A program made the position numbers and the translations under genes. The notes under the pieces were generated by a model, which worked only from the letters and a program-made list of their open reading frames with translations, searched no databases and was not told the origin of the DNA. A DNA stretch of 64,000 bases from VXYL01 sp965243175. Lineage in GTDB: Bacteria > Pseudomonadota > Gammaproteobacteria > Pseudomonadales > Azotimanducaceae. The stretch's first letter is position 1, and the number at the start of each line of letters is the position of its first letter. This document shows positions 14,443 to 22,343 of the stretch, piece after piece. Where the stretch lies: contig OZ251532.1 of assembly GCA_965243175.1 (NCBI GenBank), forward strand, positions 2,728,001-2,792,000, in the 5' to 3' direction.

Positions 14443-15453
14443 ATGCCTGTGGAAACGAGGCTTCTCGGACGCACCGGCGTGCGGGTGAGCAATCTGTGCT
14501 TGGGCGCGATGAACTTCGGCATGCGCACCACGCCAGAGGACTCCTACATGATCATCGACCGCGCCATCGAGCGCGGCGTGAACTTCATCGACACCGCCAA
14601 CGTCTACTCGCGCGGGCGCAGCGAGACCATCACCGGCGAAGCGTTGCAGCGCAACGGCAAGCGCGACCGCATCGTGCTGGCGACGAAGTTCCACGGCGCA
14701 ATGGCGGACGACGACCCGAACATGCGCGGTGCCAGCCGACGCCATGTGATCGCCGCCTGCGAAGCCAGCCTCAAGCGCCTCGGCACCGACTACATCGACC
14801 TCTACCAGATGCACCGCCCCCGCTCGGACACCGCCATCGACGAAACGCTGCGCGCCCTCGACGACCTCATCCGCCAAGGCAAGGTGCGCTACATCGGCTC
14901 CTCCACCTTCGCCGCTTGGCAGCTCGTGGAATCGCTGTGGGTCGCGGAGAAGCACGGCCTCAACCGCTTCGTCTGCGAACAACCCCCCTACAACATCCTC
15001 GACCGCCGCATCGAACGCGAACTCCTGCCGATGGCCCGCACCTACGACCTCGCCACCATCCCGTGGAGCCCGATCGCCGCCGGAATGCTCACCGGCAAGT
15101 ACCGCAGCGGCGAAGACCCGCCCCCAGACAGCCGCCTAGCCGCCAACAACCCGGTCTGGCGCCGCCGCCTCAACCAGCGCGTCTTCCTGATCGTCAAAGC
15201 CATCGAGCGCCTAGCCGAGCGCCACGACATCCCCCTCTCGCAGTTCGCCCTGGCCTGGGTGATGGCCCAACCCGGCGTAACGAGCCCCATCATCGGCCCC
15301 CGTACCATGGCCCAACTCGAAGACAACCTGGACGCCGCGGACGTCTCCCTAGACGCCACCGATTTCGACGCCGTGGACGCCGTAGCCCCTCCCGGCGGCA
15401 TGACGTCCGCCTTCTACGAGGCCGACTTCGGCCCGCACGGCTTCCGGCTCTAA
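14443..15453 (+). CDS. Aldo/keto reductase
   Basis: The 336-residue protein shows the family pattern: LGRTGVRVSNLCLGAMNFG at the N-terminus, the catalytic tetrad region with Asp50 and Tyr55 in FIDTANVYSRGRSE, the Lys in LATKFHG and the His in YQMHRP. Late motifs (GPRTMAQLEDNLDA) bind NADPH. Enzymes of this branch reduce aldehydes or ketones, often from sugars. It stands alone, divergent from the PhyH-GH4-ApbA operon. The starting ATG is 2 bases after an AATAGG sequence. Substrate unknown. Confidence 0.85.
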   Translation: MPVETRLLGRTGVRVSNLCLGAMNFGMRTTPEDSYMIIDRAIERGVNFIDTANVYSRGRSETITGEALQRNGKRDRIVLATKFHGAMADDDPNMRGASRRHVIAACEASLKRLGTDYIDLYQMHRPRSDTAIDETLRALDDLIRQGKVRYIGSSTFAAWQLVESLWVAEKHGLNRFVCEQPPYNILDRRIERELLPMARTYDLATIPWSPIAAGMLTGKYRSGEDPPPDSRLAANNPVWRRRLNQRVFLIVKAIERLAERHDIPLSQFALAWVMAQPGVTSPIIGPRTMAQLEDNLDAADVSLDATDFDAVDAVAPPGGMTSAFYEADFGPHGFRL

Positions 15454-15469
15454 CCGTTTCTCCACGCGC

Positions 15470-16387
15470 ATGACGACTTCGACGACGTCTCCTTCCGCCG
15501 CAGCCCTTCCGTGTGACGACCGATTCCGCGCTCTGACGGCTGCGCTCGGCAGGCCAGCTCTGCGGGAGGAAGGCGTGGCGCTCTATGAAGGAGACGCGCA
15601 GGAGCTGCTGAGACGGCTTCCGCCATCGTCGGTGGATCTGACGGTCACATCGCCGCCCTACAACATTGGCAAGCAGTACGAGACCAAGCTCTCGCTCGAC
15701 GACTACGTCGCCTGGTGCGAGGATTGGATTCGCTCCATCCACGCCGCCACTGCCGCGGACGGCGCCTTTTGGCTCAATGTCGGCTATCTCCAGATGCCGG
15801 GGAGAGCGAAGGCGTTGCCGATTCCATACCTGTTGTGGGATCGCGTCGATTTCTTCCTCGTGCAGGAGGTCGTTTGGAACTACGGGGCCGGCGTGGCCAG
15901 CCGCAGGAGCTTTTCGCCCAGAAACGAGAAGTTCCTCTGGTACGTCAAGGACGAACACGGCTACAAGTTCGACTTGGATGCCGTGCGCGATCCCAACGTG
16001 AAGTATCCGAACCAGAAGAAGAACGGCAAACTGAAGTGCAACCCGCTTGGCAAGAACCCAACCGACGTGTGGCAGTTCCCCAAGGTCACTTCCGGCGCGA
16101 ACCGGAGCGCGGACGAACGCACGCCCCACCCGGCGCAGTTCCCGCTTGCGGTGATCGACCGCATAATCAAGGCGTGCAGCAGCCTAGGCGACATTGTTCT
16201 GGACCCGTTCATCGGTTCGGGCACGACCGCGGAAGCCGCGCTCAAGAACGGGCGGCTCGTCATCGGCTTCGAGATAAGGCCGGACTACATCGAAATCGCC
16301 CGCCGGAGAATCCGTCTAGCGAAGAATCGCGGCTTCCAATCCAGTCTGTTCGATGGCGCCAGCGCATCGCCTCAAGTGGTCGGATAG
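15470..16387 (+). CDS. Type II DNA methyltransferase (beta class, N4-C or N6-A)
   Basis: The 305-residue protein has the catalytic motif IV TSPPYN at 60-65 before the cofactor motif I DPFIGSGTT at 245-253, the order of beta-class amino-methyltransferases. SPPY is usual for N4-cytosine enzymes and for some N6-adenine enzymes. Motif X (FEIRPDYIEIARRRI) follows motif I. It converges on the restriction nuclease gene with 16 bases of overlap between the two 3' ends. ScaI-type systems (AGTACT) use an N4-cytosine enzyme, so the same modification is plausible here but not shown. Confidence 0.85.
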   Translation: MTTSTTSPSAAALPCDDRFRALTAALGRPALREEGVALYEGDAQELLRRLPPSSVDLTVTSPPYNIGKQYETKLSLDDYVAWCEDWIRSIHAATAADGAFWLNVGYLQMPGRAKALPIPYLLWDRVDFFLVQEVVWNYGAGVASRRSFSPRNEKFLWYVKDEHGYKFDLDAVRDPNVKYPNQKKNGKLKCNPLGKNPTDVWQFPKVTSGANRSADERTPHPAQFPLAVIDRIIKACSSLGDIVLDPFIGSGTTAEAALKNGRLVIGFEIRPDYIEIARRRIRLAKNRGFQSSLFDGASASPQVVG

Positions 16388-16959
16388 AGGGGCAGCAGCT
16401 TGCTGCCGTAGATATGGCTTGGCAGCCGAGACTGCTGGCCAGTCTGCGCCTTCTGACCAATCCAGTCCGCGCCATCGAGCCACCCGAAGTGGATCTTCGT
16501 CACAGCAGGACGATTCGTGCCCTCGAACTTGGTGAAGTTGACGGCGAGGTAGTAGCCGGACTTCGTCTTCTTCAGCATCTTTCCTGGTTGGGCATAGCTC
16601 CTGTTGCCGAATATTCTGGCGGCGCTGGACGACGTCTTGATCTCCACGGACTGTTCGGCATCGGGGATGTAGACGAGGTCCTTTTCATCCACAGACTGCT
16701 CACGACGCCAGATGCCCGGATACCGAGCCGCGAACTCCAGCGGGATCAGTTCGTGAAGGAACATGCCCATGATCTGCGGCCGAGGGAAGATGTGAACGCC
16801 GATCTGCGCCCTGCCGCCAACTCTGGTCTCAAGTATCGAGTTCCAGCACGAGAGCACCACCTCGACGATTTCTTGCGCCTCCAACGGGTGACTCGCAAGA
16901 AGCTCTTGCGTCCTCGCCTTCCACTGGCGCCTCGGCAGGCCGACGTAGGGTTCCCGCAT
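16372..16959 (-). CDS. ScaI-family type II restriction endonuclease
   Basis: The 195-residue protein starts at the ATG before REPYVGLPRRQWK. It contains a PD-(D/E)XK core, Asp94 in DLVYIPD and Glu106/Lys108 in SVEIKTSSS. The run ARIFGNRSYAQPG and the C-terminal GWLDGADWIGQKAQTGQQSR are characteristic of ScaI-like endonucleases. ScaI cuts AGTACT; whether this one has that specificity must be tested. It pairs convergently with the methyltransferase, an arrangement that keeps the two genes under separate promoters. No controller gene is evident. Confidence 0.75.
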   Translation of the reverse strand: MREPYVGLPRRQWKARTQELLASHPLEAQEIVEVVLSCWNSILETRVGGRAQIGVHIFPRPQIMGMFLHELIPLEFAARYPGIWRREQSVDEKDLVYIPDAEQSVEIKTSSSAARIFGNRSYAQPGKMLKKTKSGYYLAVNFTKFEGTNRPAVTKIHFGWLDGADWIGQKAQTGQQSRLPSHIYGSKLLPLYPTT

Positions 16960-17290
16960 ACGACGGCCGCCTATGCGCTGCCGGCGGAACCGCCAGTCGC
17001 GACAGGGACGATTGCGTTCGACGGAGGCACGGGGTGGTCTGTCAGGGCGCGCTACTCGTACAGTTTCGTGCGAGTGGAGAGGCGAGTCAAGGTGGTGGCG
17101 TGGCCAGTCCGCCAGTGGCTGGACAGGACCGCGCTCGCACTCGTGGCCACCTACAAGCCGACTTGAGCTTCGCTGTCGATTCCGCAATGCTTCGGGTGCA
17201 TGAGTTGGGAGCGGCAGCGCGAAGTCGAAGAATCGCCAAAAGACGCGCACTCTCAACAGTAGGCGGGAACCGATACACGGGCGAGGGCGC
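16960..17290. other. Intergenic stretch upstream of the restriction gene and the Grx-DinB gene
   Basis: No convincing gene in either direction; the open frames here lack protein-like composition. The region should hold the promoters of the two divergent neighbours, but no consensus boxes stand out. No C-protein (restriction controller) frame was found. Confidence 0.3.
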
Positions 17291-18019
17291 ATGATCGAGG
17301 TCTTCTGGCGGCCGGGGTGAACGAGCTGTCTCCGGCTTAAGGAGTTTCTGTCGGTCCGTGGGATCGACTTCGTTTCCTGGGACGTGGCGAACGACGCTGC
17401 GGCGGCGGATCGTTTCGCCGAGTTGGGTGCGGCGAGCGTTCCGGCGTTGGCCAGTGGTGGGCGCTGCGTTGCTGGCGTGGACTTGGCGGGGGTGGCGGAG
17501 TTGCTTGGCGTCGAGTTCGATGCCGCGCCGGCGTTGCCGTTGGATGTTCTCGTCGAACGGCTGCGCCTCGTCCTTGGCGCGGCGATGGGGCTGACCGGGC
17601 AGTTCCCGAAGGCGCGGCTGGCGGACAAGCTGCCGAAGCGCGACCGGACGTGCCTTGCGCTGGCCAACCACACTGTCGAGATCGCCGCGGGGCTCCTTGA
17701 GGTCGCGGACGGCGACGATTTCAGTGTGGAGATATCCGCGGCGGAGCCGGATGTGGAGTTGGAACCAGTCGCGCTCGGCGAGCGGGCCGAACGGATCTCG
17801 AACGCGCTGGCCATACGGCAGCCGATGGCGGACCGGCCGGCCGTGGCGTTCTTCGGCGAGACCACCTTTCACGCGGTGCTCGAACGGTGTACTTGGCACG
17901 CCGCGCAGCACACGCGGCAGCTTGCCGCGCTGCTTGAAGGTTTGGGCATCGAGCCGGAGCGTGCGCTCGCGCATCACGAACTCGACGGATTGCCAGTGCC
18001 GGCGGGCGTTTGGGACTGA
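17291..18019 (+). CDS. Glutaredoxin-DinB fusion with in-frame TGA at the CxxC position (candidate selenoprotein)
   Basis: Read from ATG 17291 (GGGCGAGGG upstream), the frame gives MIEVFWRPG, then TGA at 17318-17320, then TSCLRLKEFLSVRGIDF and stays open to 18019. If the TGA is read as selenocysteine, the protein has 242 residues with U10-T-S-C13 exactly where thioredoxin-fold enzymes have CxxC, the cis-Pro at SVP (Pro51) and the rest of a glutaredoxin fold to about residue 75. The C-terminal part resembles DinB-like four-helix proteins with His127, His203 and His207 (in WHAAQH) as possible metal ligands. A short hairpin (CTCC-GGCTTAA-GGAG) begins 9 bases after the TGA, near where bacterial SECIS elements sit. 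The alternative is a nonsense mutation; the GTG at 17384 would give a 211-residue form lacking the redox site. Confidence 0.65.
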
Positions 18020-18042
18020 CCTCAAGCGACGCCGCCCGGCAC

Positions 18043-19152
18043 TCAGGAAACGCCGAACAGCCGCGCTCCGTTCTCGCCTAGGACGCGCCGCTGGGAGTCC
18101 GCATCGAGGGCCGCAATGGATTCGCGGATCAGTTGCGCCGCGTCCAAGCGGGAATCGACGTGCGGATAGTCGCTGCCCCAGAGGATGTTGTCCTTGCCCA
18201 CCAGGTCGAGCATCGCGCCGATGCAGCGTTCCTCCGGTTCGGCCACGAAGTAGCAGTTGCGGCGGATGTAGTCGCTCGGCTTCTCCTTGAGCGGCGACAT
18301 GGCGCGGAAGAAGTGGAACTTTTCGTCCAGGCGATCCATGAGGTAGGCGGCGTAGCCGCAGCCGGCTTCCACGCTGGCGATCTTCAAGCGCGGGAAGCGG
18401 TCGAACAGGCTGTCGAGTACCAGGCTCGCCATCGCCGGAATCAACTGCCCGGTCGCGCCCAGGCCGAAGCCGAACACCGGCCCGGCGCCGGTCTCGTGCC
18501 AACTGCGGAACGGCACCGCGGCGCCCTCGAAGCGCACGATCACGTGCAGGCAGCCGGGGGCGTCGGCCTCTTGCAGGCGTTGCCAGATGGGGTCGAAATG
18601 CGAATCGCCCGGGCGCTTGCCGGCGACCGTCTCCGGCGGCACGAACAGGCCGCGGAAGCCGAGCGCGAGGCAACGGTCGAGTTCCTGCGCCGCCGTGTCC
18701 ACGTCGTGCCAATTCACCACCGCGATGGGCACCACGCGATCGGGGACGGATTGAAAAAACTCCGCCTGCCAGGTGTTGTAGGCGCGGCAGTAGGCGCTGG
18801 AGAGTTCCGCATCTTCCGTGGGGAACGGCAGGATGCCGATGGTGGGGAACAGCACGCCCTTGTCCACCCGCCAGTCGTCGAGCAGCGTCGCCCTCGCGGC
18901 CGGTTCGTAGCTCGCCGGTTCGCAGCCGTCGATGTAGCGCAGGCCGCCGGAGAACAGCTTCACGCGGTCGATGTGCGCCCCGCCCAACGCGGCCAGCACC
19001 CGCTCCAACACCACGCGCTCGCCGATCACCAGCTTCTCGACGCCATCCTCCTCTTCGATGCGAATGGCGCGGTCTCGGTACTTCGGCTCCAAGTAGCGCT
19101 GCCAGAGATCGGCTGGCTCCATGATGTGCGAATCGCAGTCGATGACGGTCAT
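18043..19152 (-). CDS. Amidohydrolase family 2 (ACMSD-like metal-dependent hydrolase)
   Basis: A 369-residue TIM-barrel hydrolase. The start is the ATG before TVIDCDSHIMEPADLW, whose D-x-D-x-H forms the first metal site. Later ligands are the His in CLHVIVRFEG, the Glu region SVEAGCGYAAYLMDRLDE and the Asp of GSDYPHVDS. These are hallmarks of the ACMSD-like branch that decarboxylates or hydrolyses aromatic and cyclic acids. It has no signal peptide. The gene converges on the Grx-DinB gene. A second, exported amidohydrolase lies at 20260. Confidence 0.85.
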   Translation of the reverse strand: MTVIDCDSHIMEPADLWQRYLEPKYRDRAIRIEEEDGVEKLVIGERVVLERVLAALGGAHIDRVKLFSGGLRYIDGCEPASYEPAARATLLDDWRVDKGVLFPTIGILPFPTEDAELSSAYCRAYNTWQAEFFQSVPDRVVPIAVVNWHDVDTAAQELDRCLALGFRGLFVPPETVAGKRPGDSHFDPIWQRLQEADAPGCLHVIVRFEGAAVPFRSWHETGAGPVFGFGLGATGQLIPAMASLVLDSLFDRFPRLKIASVEAGCGYAAYLMDRLDEKFHFFRAMSPLKEKPSDYIRRNCYFVAEPEERCIGAMLDLVGKDNILWGSDYPHVDSRLDAAQLIRESIAALDADSQRRVLGENGARLFGVS

Positions 19153-19266
19153 CGTGTACCCATCCGGCAATGACGAAGCCTCAACATACGCCACGCGAAC
19201 CAGCGGCAACAAGCCGCCGAACTGGGCTGCGGTAAGATGCGCCCGCATCCAGCGGGGGGCCTCGAC

Positions 19267-20247
19267 ATGGCACGGAGCATGAGCGAAGCGCAGAAGCGCG
19301 CCTTCTACCGCGACGGGTTCGTGGTGTTGCCGGGCATGGTCTCGCCGCAACGGGTACACGCGGCCCGGCGGCAGCTGTTCATGGCGCTCGGCAAGGGCGA
19401 CCGTCCCGACTCCACCGCGCCGGTTTTCCTCGATCTGCTGAACGGCACCGATCTTCGCCATGTGGTCGAAGACGCGCTCGGCCCGATCCCGCCAGCCGCC
19501 ATGTGCCAGTTGGCGTCGGCCTTTCCGGCGGACCCGAGCGACCGAATCAACGAAGCTGGCTATCCAGACCGCGAGACCCCCTTCCACGGCTGGCACGGCC
19601 ACCTCGACGGCTTGTGGAACGGCGCAACGCCCATGCACCAGAACGTCGATGAACCGATGAACGCCGCCGAACTCGCGGCTTGGAACGCCGAACCATCGCG
19701 CAACGGCTGCCGCAAGGCGTTCCCGGAGCACGACGTGAACATCATGAGCTTCGGCGCGCTCGTGGCCGTGGCGCTCTCCGACCAGACCGAGGAGGGAGTC
19801 GGCAACGTCGGCGTGCTGAAAGGCGCCCACCACGCGATGGAGGCGTTCTTCCGCAAGCAGCGCGATGCTGGCGGGCCGCTCGGCCCGGACGGCCCGGATT
19901 GGCAGCGCATCGACACGGAGGCACCGAACGGCGCCGGGCTGCGGCACTACCCGGAAGCGGTGCGCGATGCCTTCGCCAACGACGGCGCGACCACCAAGGA
20001 CGGGCGCTTCTGGCCGCGCCCAACACTGCTGCGTTTGGCACCGGGCGACGCCGCCCTCATCCTGCACGCGACGCCCCACTCCGGCACCCGCGTGGGAGGT
20101 TCCGAACCCCGCTTCATGGCCTACTTCCGCGTCTCACCGCTGTCTCGCCCAGAGGCGAACAGGCGCGTGTTCCCGCAGGCGCTGTGCGACATCTGGAGCG
20201 AATGGCCGGGCATGGCGGACGTCGTCGCTGCCGAGCGTGGGGATTGA
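19267..20247 (+). CDS. Phytanoyl-CoA dioxygenase (PhyH)-like oxygenase, second gene
   Basis: A 326-residue protein with start taken at the ATG before ARSMSEAQKRAFYRDGFVVL, the usual PhyH N-terminus; an earlier in-frame ATG would add ten atypical residues. The HxD metal motif is in GWHGHLDGLWNG, and the distal His is in LILHATPHSGTRVGG, where the Arg would bind 2-oxoglutarate. It differs greatly from the PhyH-like protein at 13111, so they are not recent copies. It is divergent from the amidohydrolase at 18043, with a 114-base shared upstream region. Substrate unknown. Confidence 0.75.
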   Translation: MARSMSEAQKRAFYRDGFVVLPGMVSPQRVHAARRQLFMALGKGDRPDSTAPVFLDLLNGTDLRHVVEDALGPIPPAAMCQLASAFPADPSDRINEAGYPDRETPFHGWHGHLDGLWNGATPMHQNVDEPMNAAELAAWNAEPSRNGCRKAFPEHDVNIMSFGALVAVALSDQTEEGVGNVGVLKGAHHAMEAFFRKQRDAGGPLGPDGPDWQRIDTEAPNGAGLRHYPEAVRDAFANDGATTKDGRFWPRPTLLRLAPGDAALILHATPHSGTRVGGSEPRFMAYFRVSPLSRPEANRRVFPQALCDIWSEWPGMADVVAAERGD

Positions 20248-20259
20248 AGACGCCCGGCC

Positions 20260-21327
20260 CTATTCCTTCACGCAGCGCTCCATCGGCAGCACTTCCGCGC
20301 TGCGGGCGAAGACCTCCATCGGCGTGCCGAGGGCGACCTTCAGCGCCACGTCCCGATCCCAGGGATTGTCGATGGCGAACACCGCGCGCACGTCGTCCCA
20401 AGCGATGCTGTCCAAGTGGTAGAAGGGCGAGACGAGGGGGAAGAACTGCAACGGCCAATCGGTGCCGTAGACCAGCCGTTTCTGCAACCCGGGGACATCC
20501 AGCGCGCGAACGAGATAGCCGCGCTTGTTGATCTGCGTCAAACTGGAAACGTCCGCGTACAGGTTCGGATGGCGCTCGAACATCGGCAGCAGGTGTTCGA
20601 AGTTGTCCGCGCCGTCGATCTCGCCGGTGCTGGCGACGTGCGCGGCGATTACCGTCACCCCCATCGAAAGCGGCAGTTCCAGCCGCCGCGGGTCGCCGAG
20701 GTCGTCCTGGGCGCTGGCGAACGAGCGCTCCTGCCCGGCGTGGGTGAGCAGCGGCAGCCCAAGCGCCCGCAGCTTCGCGTAGAACGGGCGGATGGCGTCG
20801 TCCGCCGGGTCGATGTGCATGATGTTGGGAATCCACTTCACCAGCAGCGCCCCGGCGGCGTGGGCCGCGTCCAGCCGGTCGAGCGCATCGTGGCGGTAGG
20901 GATTGACGCTGGCGCCGAAGCAGAGGTTCCCGTAGCGGGCGACCTGCGCGGCCACGAAGCCGTTCGGAACGTAGAGCTGCGTGGCCTCCCGGTCCAGCCG
21001 CCCATCGGCACCCACCACGCCGTCCAAGGCCAGCACCACCGCTCGCCCCACTTGCTCCGACGCCGCCACGCCAGCGTTGATCCGCTCGATCACCAACCCA
21101 TCGCCACTGGCTTCGAGTTCCTCGCGGCTGACGCCGAACGCCCGCAGATAGATCGGAAACCGCCAGCTCTCCGCCAGCACCGGATGCACGAAGGCCCCAC
21201 TCCCGCCAGCGCCGATGCCGGCCGCATGGACATGCATGTCTAGCCAACCGCCTTCCGGCGCCTCGCCCGCCCCGGCACGCGCCGCCACCGAGCAAAGCGC
21301 GACGACAAGCGCCGCTGCGATACGCAC
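20260..21327 (-). CDS. Exported amidohydrolase family 2 protein
   Basis: GTG at 21327 is chosen because it opens a signal peptide (VRIAAALVVALCSVAARAGA); another GTG 8 codons earlier is possible. The mature part begins with WLDMHVHAAG, the first metal pair. LPLLTHAGQERSF, VIAAHVASTGE and the Asp in YGTDWPLQFFP supply the remaining ligands of the TIM barrel. At 355 residues it is of normal length. Its 3' end is 12 bases from the convergent PhyH-like gene. A periplasmic or secreted location is unusual for this group, which is mostly cytoplasmic. Confidence 0.75.
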   Translation of the reverse strand: MRIAAALVVALCSVAARAGAGEAPEGGWLDMHVHAAGIGAGGSGAFVHPVLAESWRFPIYLRAFGVSREELEASGDGLVIERINAGVAASEQVGRAVVLALDGVVGADGRLDREATQLYVPNGFVAAQVARYGNLCFGASVNPYRHDALDRLDAAHAAGALLVKWIPNIMHIDPADDAIRPFYAKLRALGLPLLTHAGQERSFASAQDDLGDPRRLELPLSMGVTVIAAHVASTGEIDGADNFEHLLPMFERHPNLYADVSSLTQINKRGYLVRALDVPGLQKRLVYGTDWPLQFFPLVSPFYHLDSIAWDDVRAVFAIDNPWDRDVALKVALGTPMEVFARSAEVLPMERCVKE

Positions 21328-21396
21328 CGTTCCCAACTCCGCCGATTGCACCTCGCGTACTATGTTCGCATGGTGGGCTGGTAGGGCTAGAAACAG

Positions 21397-22323
21397 GTGG
21401 CGTCCAGGACCGCGAAAGCCTTGGCTGCTCTGCTTCTGGGCAATGTCTGCATCGGCAGCTTCGCAGAGCGCAAACATTGCATCTGGATGATGGAGACGCG
21501 AGGCGACGAGTTTGAGCGGCTGATGCTCGCCAACGGCTACGCCAAAGCTCGCATGTACGACGAGTCCTTTGCCGTGTTGGCCGCGCTCGAGGCCGAAGAC
21601 CTGAGCCGGGATGCGCGAGCGCACATCCACGATGACTTGGGCGACAACTACTACGCGACCAAGGCCTTGGAGAAGGCTCGCCATCACTGGCTGCAAGCGA
21701 TCGCGTCCGGTCGCCTGCCGGTGTGCCGTGTGCCCGACAATTGGAGAGCGCTTGCCGCCGTCGCCTTCGAGATGGGCCGCCACGATGAAGCCGCTGACTA
21801 CGCGCAACGCTGGCAAGCCACCAACGACGCCATCCACGAAGACTTCTTCCGCATGCGCGCTCTCGCCGGCGAGGACCTGCTGCTCATCGCCAAGTACTGG
21901 TCGCATGTGCATCGCGCCTGGGCACTGGAGTACGTGGCCGCCGCCTCGGAAGGCGACGCGGATTTCGATGCCGAAACGCGGGTCTGGATCGCGCGGTTGC
22001 GGGAAGGCGAAGCGCCAGCGGAGATCGCGCCTCCAAAGCGCCCTTGGCTGGCGAATCGTCCGCCCTCTCTGAGCGCGGCAGAGGTGCTGCGTCGAGTCGA
22101 GATCCGGCAGATGCACCGGCGGCGGATTACGCGGCCCGCGCCACAACCCGGCATGCCGCCGCGCACCGAGTGGGTCGAAGAGCAGAAGCGGGTGACGCTT
22201 GTGCCCGTTCGACCGCAAGCGCCGGACCCGCTCGCCCACGGAGGCATCGAAGCGCCGGTGCTGCGGTTCGAGTACGTCGAGGTGCCCGATGCGAGCGACG
22301 CCGCTGGTTCCCCTCAGCCCTGA
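21397..22323 (+). CDS. Exported TPR-like protein
   Basis: A GTG start (after AAACAG) gives 308 residues with a signal peptide (AKALAALLLGNVCIGSFA). About residues 40-150 form helical TPR-like repeats (YDESFAVLAALEAEDLSRDA, then GDNYYATKALEKARHHWLQA and MGRHDEAADYAQRW). The C-terminal third is rich in Pro and Arg (APAEIAPPKRPWL, then MPPRTEWVEEQKRV) and looks unstructured. It ends 20 bases before the permease gene, so the two may be co-transcribed and the TPR protein may work with the permease at the envelope. I do not recognise a named family. Confidence 0.6.
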   Translation: MASRTAKALAALLLGNVCIGSFAERKHCIWMMETRGDEFERLMLANGYAKARMYDESFAVLAALEAEDLSRDARAHIHDDLGDNYYATKALEKARHHWLQAIASGRLPVCRVPDNWRALAAVAFEMGRHDEAADYAQRWQATNDAIHEDFFRMRALAGEDLLLIAKYWSHVHRAWALEYVAAASEGDADFDAETRVWIARLREGEAPAEIAPPKRPWLANRPPSLSAAEVLRRVEIRQMHRRRITRPAPQPGMPPRTEWVEEQKRVTLVPVRPQAPDPLAHGGIEAPVLRFEYVEVPDASDAAGSPQP

Positions 22324-22343
22324 CTGCCCTCGCCGCCAAGCCA

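Noticed and set aside
17034..17294. 86-codon plus-strand frame upstream of the Grx-DinB gene as a restriction controller
   Set aside because: No helix-turn-helix pattern and Gly/Arg-biased composition.
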